Below are positions 48,576 through 58,255 of a stretch of DNA of 64,000 nucleotides, one piece after another. Both the position numbers and the translations under genes were made by a program. Each line of letters begins with the position of its first letter. Position 1 is the first letter of the stretch. The stretch lies in the NCBI RefSeq assembly GCF_900103875.1, contig NZ_LT629705.1, forward strand, positions 4,721,001 to 4,785,000, in the 5' to 3' direction. The DNA is from Pseudomonas arsenicoxydans. GTDB taxonomy: Bacteria; Pseudomonadota; Gammaproteobacteria; Pseudomonadales; Pseudomonadaceae. The notes beneath the pieces are model-generated. The model was not told the origin of the DNA and ran no database searches. It saw nothing but the letters and a program-made list of their open reading frames with translations.

Positions 48576-49499
48576 TCATTTCGCCAACCGCCTGAGCCCA
48601 AGCACCATCGCTCCAGCCCCAACCATCATCGCCGTCAGAAACAACGGATACGACACCCACCACGGCGTGTCCCGGGTCATCATGCTGAACTCGGACATGC
48701 CGCCAATGCTCGCGATCAGGTTCAGCGGCAAAAACACCACGTTAATTAATGTCAGTTTGCGCAGCAGGTTGTTCATGCTGTTGTTCATCAGGTTGCCCCG
48801 GGCGTCGATCAGCCCGGAGAACACCGTGGAATAGATTTCCGCCTGTTTGTAGCACTGGTTGTTTTCGATGATCAGGTCGTCGATCAGGCCAATGGCTTCG
48901 GCGCTGAAGTGTTCCTTGGCCGCATGGTTGCGCAGCCGTGTCAGCACCGCACCGTTGCTGTGAATCGCGTTGATGTAATAGATCAGGCTTTCGCTGAGGT
49001 TGAACATCTGGATCAGGTGTTGGTTCTGCATCGATGCGTTGAATTTCTGTTGCAACTCCCGGGCAACCATCTTGATCACCTTCAGGTGACCTAAATAGTG
49101 ATGGATGTTGTGGAACAGCAGGTCGAGCAACACATCCAGCGGCGTATTCAACGGCTGCCGGGCGCCTAGCCCATGCAGCGGCGAGTCGTCGGTAGCGATC
49201 ACTAGCAGGCGCTGTGCGGAAAACAGCAGGCCACAGGACGACACTTCAAACGCCAGGCTTCCTGCTCCGGAATAATTTTCCGGGCGCTTCCAGATCAGGA
49301 ACAGGTTATCGGGGTGAAACTCGATGCGCGACACCTCATCAGGGTCCAGCGCCGAAGCCAGGGCGTGTTCATCAAGTTTGAAGTGGCTGTGCAGCAGATC
49401 CCGTTCCGCCGCGTCGGGGTTGCTGAACAACATCACCTCAGCATCCAGCCGCTCGACCGCATGCAAGGTACCGCCGGCCAGTTGAAAGCTTTTGATCAT
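48576..49499 (-). CDS. CorA/ZntB-family protein lacking the GMN motif
   Basis: 307 residues: an N-terminal soluble alpha/beta domain, long helices (about 130-245), then two C-terminal membrane helices (INVVFLPLNLIASIGGMSEF and PLFLTAMMVGAGAMVLGL). The family selectivity signature Gly-Met-Asn at the end of helix 1 is replaced by Gly-Gly-Met-Ser-Glu. A divalent cation channel is expected, but the missing GMN makes the ion and even transport uncertain. It ends next to the RimK-like gene, same strand, 7 bp apart, so both are likely cotranscribed. Confidence 0.8.
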   Translation of the reverse strand: MIKSFQLAGGTLHAVERLDAEVMLFSNPDAAERDLLHSHFKLDEHALASALDPDEVSRIEFHPDNLFLIWKRPENYSGAGSLAFEVSSCGLLFSAQRLLVIATDDSPLHGLGARQPLNTPLDVLLDLLFHNIHHYLGHLKVIKMVARELQQKFNASMQNQHLIQMFNLSESLIYYINAIHSNGAVLTRLRNHAAKEHFSAEAIGLIDDLIIENNQCYKQAEIYSTVFSGLIDARGNLMNNSMNNLLRKLTLINVVFLPLNLIASIGGMSEFSMMTRDTPWWVSYPLFLTAMMVGAGAMVLGLRRLAK

Positions 49500-49506
49500 T
49501 GGCGTT

Positions 49507-51081
49507 TCACCAGGCCTGGCCGCGACGTTTCAGTTCGAGCCGGCGGACGAACTCTTCAAGCACCAGCGAATACAGATCGTCCTGCAAGTACGCATCTTCA
49601 ATCCCGGCGTCCATGTTCGGGTTATCGTTGACTTCGATCACCACCACTTTGTCGCCGGACTGCTTGAGATCCACGCCATATAGGCCGTCGCCGATCAGGT
49701 TCGCGGTTTTCACCGCCAGCTCCACCACCGCGCGCGGGGCTTCGTGGACTGCCAGGGTGCGGCACTCGCCGTTGACGTCCTGGCCCTTGGCCTTGTGGTT
49801 GTAGATTTGCCAATGGCCCTTGGACATGAAGTACTGGCAGGCGAAGATCGGTTTACGGTTAAGCACGCCGATGCGCCAATCGTATTCGGTGTAAAAGAAT
49901 TCCTGAGCCAGCAACAGTACGGAGTGTTCGAACAGTTCGGCCGTGGCGTCGAGCAAGGCTTGCTGGCTTTCGACCTTGATCACTCCACGGGAGAAGCAGC
50001 CGTCCGGGATCTTCAGTACCAACGGAAAGCCCAGGCGTTCGCCGACCCGTTCGAAATCTTCCGGTCGTTCCTTGTAAAGGATTTCAGTGGCGGGCATGCC
50101 GAGTTGATGACTTTTGAGCAGGTCAGTCAGATACACCTTGTTGGTGCAGCGCAGGATCGAAGCGGGATCATCCATCACCACCAGCCCTTCACTTTCGGCT
50201 TTTTTCGCGAAGCGGTAGGTGTGGTTGTCGACACTGGTGGTCTCGCGGATCAGCAATCCGTCGTACTCGGCGATACGCGAGTAATCCTTGCGCTCGATCA
50301 ACTCCACATCGATGCCCAACGTCTTGCCGACGCGTACGAAGTTGTCCAGGGCCTTGGCGTTAGAGGGCGGCAACGCTTCCTGTGGGTCATGCAGGATGGC
50401 CAGGTCATAACGGGCCAGCCGTGGTGAGCGCGGCACACGCCATATCTTGCGACTGAAACTGTCCAGAGAGTGGGCAAACTGATCTTCCTGATCTTCGCGC
50501 AACTTATGCAGGGCACCAGACTTTATGCCTTCGATGTGCCAGCCGTTAGTTTTTCTGAACTCAACTAACAATATCGGACAAGGAAACACTTCAAATAATT
50601 GCCGAGCCAGATCCTGCAACGGTTCGATATTGGTTTTTCCGAAATACAGCGTCAGGGTAAAGCCTTCGGTATCACTGTAAAGATGATTGCTTAGGGCTTT
50701 TTCCAGAAGTTTATCCAGGTCGTCAAGTGCCAAGCCATACAACGATTTTCTGGTCAGCTCGCTGATGGTCCGCACCGACGGAATGACCTTGTGCCCACGG
50801 GCTTCGGCCAGCAACGAGCAGTAATAGCCGTGCCCCAGGTACTTGTAGCTGCGGCACAGGTTGATTACCTGTATGCGCTTGCCCTGTCCGTTGTCTCGGG
50901 TCTGCTCGAGGTATTCCTGGGCGCTGACGATGTCCTCGCTGGGGAAATACGACGCCCAGTCTTCCTTGCGTTCGACGATGATAATCAATTGACTTGAAGG
51001 TTTGTTTGCATCACTTAAATAAGTTGCTGCCGGCAAAGTTTGCTCGGATACTTCGCGCCAATGACCTTGTACCGCTGACAT
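49507..51081 (-). CDS. RimK-family ATP-grasp ligase with N-terminal extension
   Basis: 524 residues. An N-terminal domain of about 230 residues (IIIVERKEDWASYFP; GHGYYCSLLAEARGHKVIPS) precedes a RimK-like ATP-grasp domain (ILRCTNKVYLTDLLKSHQLGMP; FPLVLKIPDGCFSRGV; YDWRIGVLNRKPIFACQYF; VVVIEVNDNPNMDAGIED). Such enzymes add amino acids, often glutamate, to proteins or small molecules. ATG at 51081 is chosen over the frame opening at 51216. Divergent, with a 92-bp gap, from the GNAT-C39 fusion, a pairing seen in many proteobacteria; a joint peptide-modification role is inferred. Confidence 0.85.
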   Translation of the reverse strand: MSAVQGHWREVSEQTLPAATYLSDANKPSSQLIIIVERKEDWASYFPSEDIVSAQEYLEQTRDNGQGKRIQVINLCRSYKYLGHGYYCSLLAEARGHKVIPSVRTISELTRKSLYGLALDDLDKLLEKALSNHLYSDTEGFTLTLYFGKTNIEPLQDLARQLFEVFPCPILLVEFRKTNGWHIEGIKSGALHKLREDQEDQFAHSLDSFSRKIWRVPRSPRLARYDLAILHDPQEALPPSNAKALDNFVRVGKTLGIDVELIERKDYSRIAEYDGLLIRETTSVDNHTYRFAKKAESEGLVVMDDPASILRCTNKVYLTDLLKSHQLGMPATEILYKERPEDFERVGERLGFPLVLKIPDGCFSRGVIKVESQQALLDATAELFEHSVLLLAQEFFYTEYDWRIGVLNRKPIFACQYFMSKGHWQIYNHKAKGQDVNGECRTLAVHEAPRAVVELAVKTANLIGDGLYGVDLKQSGDKVVVIEVNDNPNMDAGIEDAYLQDDLYSLVLEEFVRRLELKRRGQAW

Positions 51082-51173
51082 AGTGATTGATCCGTTGGAG
51101 AACAAGACCTTTCCTATTAAGCACGAACTTTTTCGAAAGTCTCGTTTAGTTACGCAACTTTTACGGCGGTCAT

Positions 51174-52271
51174 ATGAACACTGTCTTTCGCCTGGCAACG
51201 CTTGCAGACTTGCCAACGCTACTCGAACTGGAACAGCAATGTTTCACCACCGATCGGCTCAACAGCCGCAGTTTTCAGTGGATGATCACACGGGCTAACG
51301 GTCAGTTGCTGGTGGCCCAGCGAGGTCAGCAGCTGCTGGGTTACGCCGTGGTGCTGTTTCACAGGGGCACCTCATTGGCGCGGCTTTACTCGATTGCGAT
51401 CGCCCCTGATGCTCGCGGCAGCGGGCTGGGCAAGCAGTTGCTCGAACGCATCGAGGCCTGCGCCCTTGAGCATGATTGCGCCTACCTGCGGCTTGAGGTG
51501 CGTATCGACAACCCGGCAGCAATTGCCCTGTATGAGCGTAACGGCTACCGGCGATTCGCATTGATCCATGACTATTACCAGGACCATGCCGATGCGTTGC
51601 GGCTGGAAAAACGCATTCTCCAACACCGCGATTCGCGCAACATCAAGGTCCCTTATTACTCGCAAACCACCGATTTCACCTGTGGCCCGGCCTGCCTGCT
51701 GATGGCGATGGGAGCGCTGCAAGGCGAACGATTACTGGAGCGTCGCGAGGAACTGCAAATCTGGCGCGAGGCGACGACGGTATTCATGACCTCCGGTCAC
51801 GGTGGTTGCAGCCCGCAGGGTCTGGCGCTGGCGGCGTGGCGACGGGGGTTTCGGGTGCAGTTGCAGCTGAGCTTGGCAGGGCCGTTGTTTCTCGATGGTG
51901 TGCGAGATGAGCATAAAAAAGACGTAATGCGCTTGGTGCATGAGGAGTTCACCACGCAATTGCAAGAAACCGATGTGGAACGAGTGATCGGTGGGCCGCT
52001 GGATCTTGCGCATTTGCTGCACGATGGTGGCCAACCGCTGGTGCTGATCAGCAGCTATCGGTTGACTCGCTCCAAGGCGCCGCATTGGGTGATCGTCACC
52101 GATTGCGATGACGAGTTCGTCTACCTGCATGACCCGGATGTGGACCACAGCCAACATCGTCAGCCGATGGACTGCCAGCACTTGCCGGTCAGCCGTGGGG
52201 AGTTCGAGAAAATGTGCACTTTCGGGCGCGGCAAGTTGCGCGCTGCAGTGATCCTGTATGCCCGCTCATGA
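51174..52271 (+). CDS. GNAT acetyltransferase fused to a C39-like peptidase domain
   Basis: 365 residues. Residues 1-150 are a GNAT domain (ARLYSIAIAPDARGSGLGKQLLERIE as acetyl-CoA loop region, LEVRIDNPAAIALYERNGY). Residues 155-365 form a peptidase C39/papain-like domain: KVPYYSQTTDFTCGPACLLMAM with the catalytic Cys, and HWVIVTDCDDEFVYLHDPD with the His and Asp. It may process and acetylate peptides. Divergent from the RimK-like ligase. Start at ATG 51174 after GCGGTC; ribosome site weak. Confidence 0.85.
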   Translation: MNTVFRLATLADLPTLLELEQQCFTTDRLNSRSFQWMITRANGQLLVAQRGQQLLGYAVVLFHRGTSLARLYSIAIAPDARGSGLGKQLLERIEACALEHDCAYLRLEVRIDNPAAIALYERNGYRRFALIHDYYQDHADALRLEKRILQHRDSRNIKVPYYSQTTDFTCGPACLLMAMGALQGERLLERREELQIWREATTVFMTSGHGGCSPQGLALAAWRRGFRVQLQLSLAGPLFLDGVRDEHKKDVMRLVHEEFTTQLQETDVERVIGGPLDLAHLLHDGGQPLVLISSYRLTRSKAPHWVIVTDCDDEFVYLHDPDVDHSQHRQPMDCQHLPVSRGEFEKMCTFGRGKLRAAVILYARS

Positions 52272-52298
52272 GCCTCATAATCACAGCCGCAGAACGTG

Positions 52299-53450
52299 CT
52301 ACTTCAGGCCGATCCTGTACAAGCCGCCATCGTCCTCATCAGTCAGCACATACAAGTAGCCATCCGGCCCCTGCCGCACATCGCGAATGCGTTTGCCCAG
52401 TTCGCCGAGCAAACGTTCTTCGTGAACCACTTTGCCGCCTTCGAGTTGCAAGCGGATCAGCTCCTGGCTTACCAGCGCGCCGATGAACACGTTGTGCTGC
52501 CAGGGCTTGAAGCGATCAGCGTCGTAGAACGCCATGCCGCTAAGGCCAGGGGACTTTTCCCAGACATGGTGCGGGGGCACGGTGCCTTCAGCGGTCTTGC
52601 CCTTGGCTTCCGGGATCGGTTCGCCGGAATAGTTGATGCCGTGAGTCGCCAGCGGCCAACCGTAATTCTTGCCGCGCTCGATGATGTTGATTTCATCGCC
52701 GCCCCGAGGGCCATGCTCATTTTCCCAGAGGGTCCCGGCCCACGGATTGAGCGCCGCACCCTGAGGGTTGCGATGTCCATAGGACCAGATTTCCGGGCGT
52801 ACACCGGCCTGGCCGACAAAGGGATTGTCGTCTGGCACTTTACCGTCGGGATAAATCCGCACGACCTTGCCTTGCAACTTGTCGAGGTCCTGAGCCGTTG
52901 GCCGGTCATTGTTTTCGCCCAGGGTGATGAACAGGTAGCCATCCCGATCGAACACCAACCGTGAGCCGAAGTGATTACCGACGGAAAGCTTGGGTTCCTG
53001 GCGGAAGATCACTTTGAAATCCTTCAGGGTTTTCAAGTCTTCAGACAATTGTCCTCGCCCGACCGCCGTGCCGGCCTTGTCACCCGCGCCGCCACCCTCG
53101 GCGTAAGACAGATAAACCGTGCGGTCCTGCTTGAAGTCAGGCGACAGCACCACATCCAGCAAACCACCCTGCCCCTTGGCCCAAACCTTCGGCACGCCAT
53201 CGATCGGTGCTGAAAGCTTGCCTGCGTAATCGACGACTCGCAGGTTGCCGGGCCGTTCGGTCACCAGCATGCCCTTGCGATCAGGAAGGAACGCCAGGGA
53301 CCACGGATGCTCCAGGCCCTTGGCAATCGGCGTGACTTCGAGGGAGCCCTGCTCGCTGTTCATCTCCTGAGTTGGCGCCGCCATAACGGGCGCCGTGGCG
53401 GTGAGCAGTACGCTGGCGCAAAAAGTGGCCAGGAGGGTTTTACGCAACAT
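52299..53450 (-). CDS. PQQ-dependent sugar (aldose) dehydrogenase, YliI type
   Basis: 383 residues with a signal peptide (about 1-24, VMA-APT) and the six-bladed beta-propeller of soluble glucose dehydrogenases: GLEHPWSLAFLPDRKGMLVTERPGNL, GQGGLLDVVLSPDF, NHFGSRLVFDRDGYLFITLGE, WSYGHRNPQGAALNP, WENEHGPRGGDEIN, GPDGYLYVLTDEDDGGLYRI (as separate blocks). It should oxidise aldoses in the periplasm with PQQ. The frame is open to 53663, but ATG at 53450 gives the signal peptide and has AGGAGGG nearby. Confidence 0.9.
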   Translation of the reverse strand: MLRKTLLATFCASVLLTATAPVMAAPTQEMNSEQGSLEVTPIAKGLEHPWSLAFLPDRKGMLVTERPGNLRVVDYAGKLSAPIDGVPKVWAKGQGGLLDVVLSPDFKQDRTVYLSYAEGGGAGDKAGTAVGRGQLSEDLKTLKDFKVIFRQEPKLSVGNHFGSRLVFDRDGYLFITLGENNDRPTAQDLDKLQGKVVRIYPDGKVPDDNPFVGQAGVRPEIWSYGHRNPQGAALNPWAGTLWENEHGPRGGDEINIIERGKNYGWPLATHGINYSGEPIPEAKGKTAEGTVPPHHVWEKSPGLSGMAFYDADRFKPWQHNVFIGALVSQELIRLQLEGGKVVHEERLLGELGKRIRDVRQGPDGYLYVLTDEDDGGLYRIGLK

Positions 53451-53496
53451 GCACGAATCCTTTTGTCGTTCAAATGGCCGGCAAAAACACTGCCGT

Positions 53497-53844
53497 TCAA
53501 CGGTTATTGGTGTCGTCGTCTCGATGCGGCGGATTGGGAATGAATTTCGGAGGGTTGGCGGGCGGCGACCGATCCTGTGGGTAGCGATTGCCGATGCCGC
53601 CATTGTCGAGCGTCGGCGGCCGTGGCACCGGCACCGTGTTCGGCCCGCGAATCGTCGGGGCACTCGGTTGCGTGCCTTGCATGCTATTGGGATTGGCCCG
53701 GTGAATCGGGCTGTTGTAAGGATTGCTCGACGTGCCCGTCGGGCTCTGCGCCAGCAGCATTGATGAAGGTTGCGCTGCCTGGGCCAGACTGTTCAGCAGG
53801 CCACTGAATGCCAATACCGTACAGACGAATACAAGTCTGTTCAT
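53497..53844 (-). CDS. Pro/Asn-rich periplasmic protein
   Basis: 115 residues with a signal peptide (about 1-23, AQA-AQP). The mature part is low complexity, rich in Pro, Asn and Ser (PNSMQGTQPSAPTIRGPNTV; PPANPPKFIPNPPHRDDD) and likely disordered. No family is recognised. GAGGCTCC upstream of the ATG supports the start. Probably in the same transcription unit as the sugar dehydrogenase, 46 bp downstream. Confidence 0.65.
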   Translation of the reverse strand: MNRLVFVCTVLAFSGLLNSLAQAAQPSSMLLAQSPTGTSSNPYNSPIHRANPNSMQGTQPSAPTIRGPNTVPVPRPPTLDNGGIGNRYPQDRSPPANPPKFIPNPPHRDDDTNNR

Positions 53845-54037
53845 GGGGAGCCTCTCTACGCCAGCGTGGATAGGGTCTTCGATAGCACGCTACGCCGGGG
53901 GTTCGGATTTGTTAACCAAAACCTCCTTCACAAGATGTAACACCGGGTGACCGCCCAGCAAAACCGGACCGCAGCCCGCTGAAACTTTTTCGCGGCGACG
54001 CAGGTCACCTGAACACATCACTTGCGAGTAGGCGACC

Positions 54038-54898
54038 ATGGCACGGGCAATCTGGAAAGGCGCAATCAGTTTCGGTCTGGTGCATATCCCTGTGGCGCTG
54101 GTCTCGGCGACGTCTTCCCAGGGCGTGGATTTTGACTGGCTGGACAGTCGCAGCATGGAGCCGGTGGGCTACAAGCGCATCAACAAGGTCACTGGCAAGG
54201 AAGTCACCAAAGAGCACATCGTCAAAGGTGTGCAGTACGAGAAAGGTCGCTACGTGGTCCTCAGCGAAGAGGAAATCAAATCGGCGCACCCCTTATCGAC
54301 GCAGTCCATCGACATCTTTTCCTTTGTCGACAGCGACCAGATTCCCCTGCAAAACATCGACACGCCCTATTACCTGGCACCGGATAAACGCGGCGGAAAA
54401 GTCTATGCGCTGTTGCGCGAAACCCTCAGCAAAACCAATAAAGTCGCGCTGGCGCACGTTGTGCTGCATACCCGACAGCATCTGGCCGCACTAATGCCAC
54501 TGGAGTCGGCGCTGGTATTGGTGATGTTGCGCTGGCCTGCCGAAGTCCGCAGCCTCGATACGCTGGAACTCGGCACTGAAGTGACCAAACCCGAACTGGC
54601 CAAGGGTGAGCTGGATATGGCCAAGCGACTGGTTCAGGACATGAGCGGCGACTGGAGCCCCGAGGACTACCGCGACAGCTTCGAAGACAAGATCATGGCG
54701 CTGGTCGAGAAGAAAGCCAATGAAGGCAAGATCGAGGATGTCGAGACAGCGACCGGGGAAGAAGAACGCAAAACCGCTGACGTTATTGATTTGACTGAAT
54801 TGCTTAAACGCAGCCTGGGCGGCAAGAGTGCCGGCAAGGCCAAGCCGGCGACTAAACCGACTGCGCAGAAAAAAGCCACGAAGACTTCTCGTGGCTGA
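54038..54898 (+). CDS. ku: Ku protein for non-homologous DNA end joining
   Basis: 286 residues: ARAIWKGAISFGLVHIPVAL, GVDFDWLDSRSMEPVGYKRIN, KGVQYEKGRYVVLSEEEI, YYLAPDKRGGKVYALLRE, HTRQHLAALMPLESALVLVMLRWPAEV (blocks), followed by the C-terminal Lys/Ala-rich tail typical of bacterial Ku. The homodimer binds double-strand ends and recruits LigD. No ligD gene is in the window. Monocistronic; a REP pair follows. Confidence 0.95.
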   Translation: MARAIWKGAISFGLVHIPVALVSATSSQGVDFDWLDSRSMEPVGYKRINKVTGKEVTKEHIVKGVQYEKGRYVVLSEEEIKSAHPLSTQSIDIFSFVDSDQIPLQNIDTPYYLAPDKRGGKVYALLRETLSKTNKVALAHVVLHTRQHLAALMPLESALVLVMLRWPAEVRSLDTLELGTEVTKPELAKGELDMAKRLVQDMSGDWSPEDYRDSFEDKIMALVEKKANEGKIEDVETATGEEERKTADVIDLTELLKRSLGGKSAGKAKPATKPTAQKKATKTSRG

Positions 54899-54927
54899 TT
54901 GATGATTTTGCGGTGGGGCTTAAGGTC

Positions 54928-55020
54928 CCATCGCGGGCAAGCCCGCTCCCACAGAGTTCAGTGTCAGCTCAATAATTGGCGGCAAGCGCTGAACCTTGTG
55001 GGAGCGGGCTTGCCCGCGAA
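54928..55020. repeat. REP-type inverted repeat after ku
   Basis: Arms CCATCGCGGGCAAGCCCGCT (54928) and GTGGGAGCGGGCTTGCCCGC (54998-55017) around about 50 bp in the convergent gap between ku and lpxO. Same family as at 24917 and 27531. Confidence 0.85.
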
Positions 55021-55045
55021 GAGGCCATACGCCACAGCTCAACAT

Positions 55046-55945
55046 TCAGATCAGCACAATAACTGCCAGCAACCCACCGAAGAGCGCCCACTTCTCAAGG
55101 TAATACCGCTTGCGATTAGTCTTCTTCAGCGCCTTGCCGCGCAAGCGGATCTTGTAGATTTTGGTGAATAACCGATTGATCCCACCGGTCTTGTCCCCTA
55201 CCTCGTTCGGTGCACCGGCGGCCGACATCACGTTACGGCTGAACCAGGCGTTGAAGGCCGCTGCCCAGCGGTATTTCATCGGTCGCTCAACGTCGCAGAA
55301 CAGAATGATGCGGTTCTGCTGCGTGGTGTTTTCAGCGTAATGAATGAACGTCTCGTCGAACATCACCGCTTCGCCGTCGCGCCAGTGGTAATTCTGACCG
55401 TCGACATTGATGTAGCAACCGGGGTCGTTTGGCGTGTTCAGGCCCAGATGGTAACGATACGAGCCTGCATACGGGTCGCGGTGACGGACCAGTTTGGAAC
55501 CCGGTGGCAGTTCGGCGAACATTGCCGCTTTTACCGAGCCAATACCCTGCAGCAATTCAGTGGTGCGTGGGCAGAGTTTCGTGGCTGAAGGATGGCTGTC
55601 GCCGTACCACTTCAAGTAGAAACGCTTCCAGCCGGTCTTGAAAAACGAGTTGAAGCCTACATCGTCGTATTGATTCGAGCGCTTGATTTCACCAGCCTGC
55701 AGCAGGTTCTGGCCTTCGGCGCGGATTTCTTCCCAATGGTCCTGCAACGGACTCAGATCAGGAAAGTCGGCCGGATTGAGGTAAGGCTTGTTGGGGATTT
55801 TCGAGAACAAGTAGAGGAAGCAATTGATCGGCGCCAGAAACGTCGAGTGATCGCTCAGTTGACGGCCCAGTTTGTGGCGCACCCGACCGCGCAGGTGGAC
55901 GTACGCAATGGAGACAACATATATAGCGGCAATTATCAGTTTCAC
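55046..55945 (-). CDS. lpxO: lipid A 2-hydroxylase, LpxO-like Fe(II)/2-oxoglutarate dioxygenase
   Basis: 299 residues, aspartyl/asparaginyl beta-hydroxylase fold: an N-terminal hydrophobic helix, iron ligands His in LVRHRDPYAGSYRYHLGL and the second His in MFDETFIHYAENTTQQNRIILFCDVERP, the Arg that binds 2-oxoglutarate following, and a C-terminal membrane helix (WALFGGLLAVIVLI). It hydroxylates the secondary laurate of lipid A. Two LpxO copies are usual in Pseudomonas; which one this is cannot be told. Confidence 0.9.
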   Translation of the reverse strand: MKLIIAAIYVVSIAYVHLRGRVRHKLGRQLSDHSTFLAPINCFLYLFSKIPNKPYLNPADFPDLSPLQDHWEEIRAEGQNLLQAGEIKRSNQYDDVGFNSFFKTGWKRFYLKWYGDSHPSATKLCPRTTELLQGIGSVKAAMFAELPPGSKLVRHRDPYAGSYRYHLGLNTPNDPGCYINVDGQNYHWRDGEAVMFDETFIHYAENTTQQNRIILFCDVERPMKYRWAAAFNAWFSRNVMSAAGAPNEVGDKTGGINRLFTKIYKIRLRGKALKKTNRKRYYLEKWALFGGLLAVIVLI

Positions 55946-56441
55946 GGGAAATCGTCACACGTCAGAAGTAAACAAACTGCATTCCCGGGAGGCCTCGCGC
56001 CCCTGGGCTTGTGTGCAGCGTCTGAATACACAACAGCGGTCTCAATGATGCGTTCTTGAGCCTGTGCCGACTGTCGGCAAAAGCTCGATAGATGGCATTT
56101 TAGCCATGGTTTGTAACAAATAGTTAGCTTGCAAATGTGAAAATCTGTCCGCTGATGCCACCAAAGTGCCCGCGGAGTCTCAACGCCCTATCGTTTAAAG
56201 AGCCAGACCAGTACAATCGCCGCCAAACATTACGCGCCCCCCTTGGTTGATGACGGGAATGAACCCCGTCTCAGCGCACTTCGACTCGGGCCAAGCGCTC
56301 CATTGCTGCTGTCCACTTATTGCCAGATGGACCTTCCGCTTCTGACCGGGATGCATTTCCTGTGGTTCGAAAACCGGAAACGGGTACTGAATCGGTACTG
56401 CCGCACCCTTAGCTATTCTGAATGCTTCGCAGGAAAAACCT
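55946..56441. other. intergenic region between lpxO and the ABC-F gene
   Basis: 496 bp between divergent genes. The AGGAAA ribosome site of the ABC-F gene lies at 56430. The open frames in this gap are short, overlap known gene starts and have no family pattern. I see no RNA gene. Confidence 0.5.
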
Positions 56442-58031
56442 TTGATCTCTACAGCTAACATCACGATGCAGTTCGGCGCCAAGCCGCTATTCGAAAACGT
56501 TTCGGTCAAATTCGGCGCGGGCAACCGCTACGGCCTGATCGGTGCCAACGGTTGCGGCAAGTCGACGTTCATGAGAATCCTCGGCGGCGACCTTGAGCCA
56601 TCCGGCGGGCAGGTCATGCTCGAGCCGAACGTGCGTCTGGGTAAATTGCGCCAGGACCAGTTCGCCTACGAAGAATTCACCGTCATCGACACCGTGATCA
56701 TGGGTCACGAAGAGCTGTGGAAGGTCAAGGCCGAGCGCGACCGCATCTACTCGCTGCCGGAAATGACCGAAGAAGACGGCATGGCCGTGGCCGAGCTGGA
56801 AACCGAGTTCGCCGAAATGGACGGCTACACCGCCGAATCCCGTGCCGGCGAATTGCTGCTGGGCCTGGGTATCGGCATCGAGCAGCACTTCGGCCCGATG
56901 AGTGAAGTGTCCCCGGGCTGGAAACTGCGCGTTTTGCTGGCCCAGGCGTTGTTCTCCGATCCTGAAGTGCTGTTGCTCGACGAACCGACCAACCACCTGG
57001 ACATCAACACCATCCGCTGGCTGGAAAACATTCTGACCCAGCGCTCCAGCCTGATGATCATCATCTCTCACGACCGTCACTTCCTGAACAGCGTGTGCAC
57101 CCACATGGCTGACCTGGATTACGGCGAGTTGCGCCTGTTCCCGGGCAACTACGACGAGTACATGACCGTGGCGACCCAGTCCCGCGAGCAACTGCTGTCG
57201 GACAACGCCAAGAAGAAAGCTCAAATCTCGGAACTGCAATCGTTCGTCAGCCGCTTCTCGGCCAACGCCTCGAAAGCCAAGCAAGCGACCTCCCGCGCCA
57301 AGGCGATCGACAAGATCCAGCTGGCCGAAGTCAAGCCTTCGAGCCGTGTGAGCCCATTCATCCGCTTCGAACAAACCAAGAAGCTGCACCGTCAGGCGGT
57401 CATCGTCGAGCGCATGGCCAAAGGCTTCGATGGCAAGCCGCTGTTCAAGGACTTCAGCTTCCAGGTTGAAGCCGGCGAACGCGTTGCGATCATCGGCCCG
57501 AACGGTATCGGTAAAACCACCCTGCTGCGCACCTTGGTCAACGAACTGACCCCGGATGCCGGCACCGTGAAGTGGACCGACGCCGCGGAATTGGGCTACT
57601 ACGCCCAGGACCACGCGCACGACTTCGAAGACGACTGCAACCTGTTCGACTGGATGGGCCAATGGACCCAGGGCGGCGAGCAAATCGTTCGTGGCACCCT
57701 CGGCCGTATGCTGTTCTCCAACGACGAGATCCTCAAGTCGGTCAAGGTCATCTCCGGTGGTGAACAAGGTCGCATGCTGTTCGGCAAGCTGATCCTGCAA
57801 AAGCCGAACGTGTTGATCATGGACGAACCGACCAACCACTTGGACATGGAATCCATCGAGGCGCTGAACCTGGCGCTGGAGAACTATCCGGGCACGCTGA
57901 TCTTCGTCAGCCACGACCGTGAGTTCGTATCGTCCCTGGCCACCCGCATCATCGAGCTCAGCCCTAGCGGTGTGATCGACTTCAGCGGCACCTATGACGA
58001 CTACCTGCGTAGCCAGGGCGTTGTGTTCTAA
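56442..58031 (+). CDS. ybiT: ABC-F ATPase, YbiT type
   Basis: 529 residues, two ABC domains without membrane parts: Walker [10 protein letters not shown] (36-44) and GPNGIGKTT, signature-like [16 protein letters not shown] and [16 protein letters not shown], Walker [15 protein letters not shown] and [14 protein letters not shown], with the interdomain linker rich in Lys/Ala (about 250-300). ABC-F proteins act on the ribosome, and YbiT belongs to the housekeeping group. The start is TTG at 56442 with AGGAAA 7 bp upstream; no in-frame ATG is nearer. A strong terminator follows. Confidence 0.93.
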   Translation: MISTANITMQFGAKPLFENVSVKFGAGNRYGLIGANGCGKSTFMRILGGDLEPSGGQVMLEPNVRLGKLRQDQFAYEEFTVIDTVIMGHEELWKVKAERDRIYSLPEMTEEDGMAVAELETEFAEMDGYTAESRAGELLLGLGIGIEQHFGPMSEVSPGWKLRVLLAQALFSDPEVLLLDEPTNHLDINTIRWLENILTQRSSLMIIISHDRHFLNSVCTHMADLDYGELRLFPGNYDEYMTVATQSREQLLSDNAKKKAQISELQSFVSRFSANASKAKQATSRAKAIDKIQLAEVKPSSRVSPFIRFEQTKKLHRQAVIVERMAKGFDGKPLFKDFSFQVEAGERVAIIGPNGIGKTTLLRTLVNELTPDAGTVKWTDAAELGYYAQDHAHDFEDDCNLFDWMGQWTQGGEQIVRGTLGRMLFSNDEILKSVKVISGGEQGRMLFGKLILQKPNVLIMDEPTNHLDMESIEALNLALENYPGTLIFVSHDREFVSSLATRIIELSPSGVIDFSGTYDDYLRSQGVVF

Positions 58032-58050
58032 ACGTTCGCTATAAATGAAG

Positions 58051-58080
58051 AGCCCCGTCCTGGTGACGGGGCTTTTTTTT
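58051..58080 (+). terminator. rho-independent terminator of ybiT
   Basis: Stem GCCCCGTC/GACGGGGC with a 5-base loop followed by eight T, 20 bp after the ybiT stop. Confidence 0.95.
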
Positions 58081-58082
58081 AA

Positions 58083-58181
58083 GATCAAAAGATCGCAGCC
58101 TCGTTTCACTCGACAGCTCCTACATTGGAATGCGTTCTCTGTAGGAGCTGTCGAGTGAAACGAGGCTGCGATCTTTTGATC
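58083..58181. repeat. perfect 42-bp inverted repeat
   Basis: Arms 58083-58124 and 58140-58181 are perfect reverse complements of 42 bp, separated by 15 bp (TTGGAATGCGTTCTC). The arms contain GATCGCAGCCTCGTTTCACT and a GTAGGAGCTGTCGAG block. It lies directly after the ybiT terminator. It is a second REP-like/MITE-like family of the fluorescens group, different from the other REP pairs here. Confidence 0.9.
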
Positions 58182-58255
58182 GTTAGCCTGCTTTCCTTTA
58201 TTTCAGACCCACGCCATGATGCAGCTCTCCCACCGCCGCCCGCGAACGAGCCCTC

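Noticed and set aside
56195..56524. A 109-residue minus-strand gene before ybiT
   Set aside because: It overlaps the start of ybiT, lacks a ribosome site and shows no family pattern.
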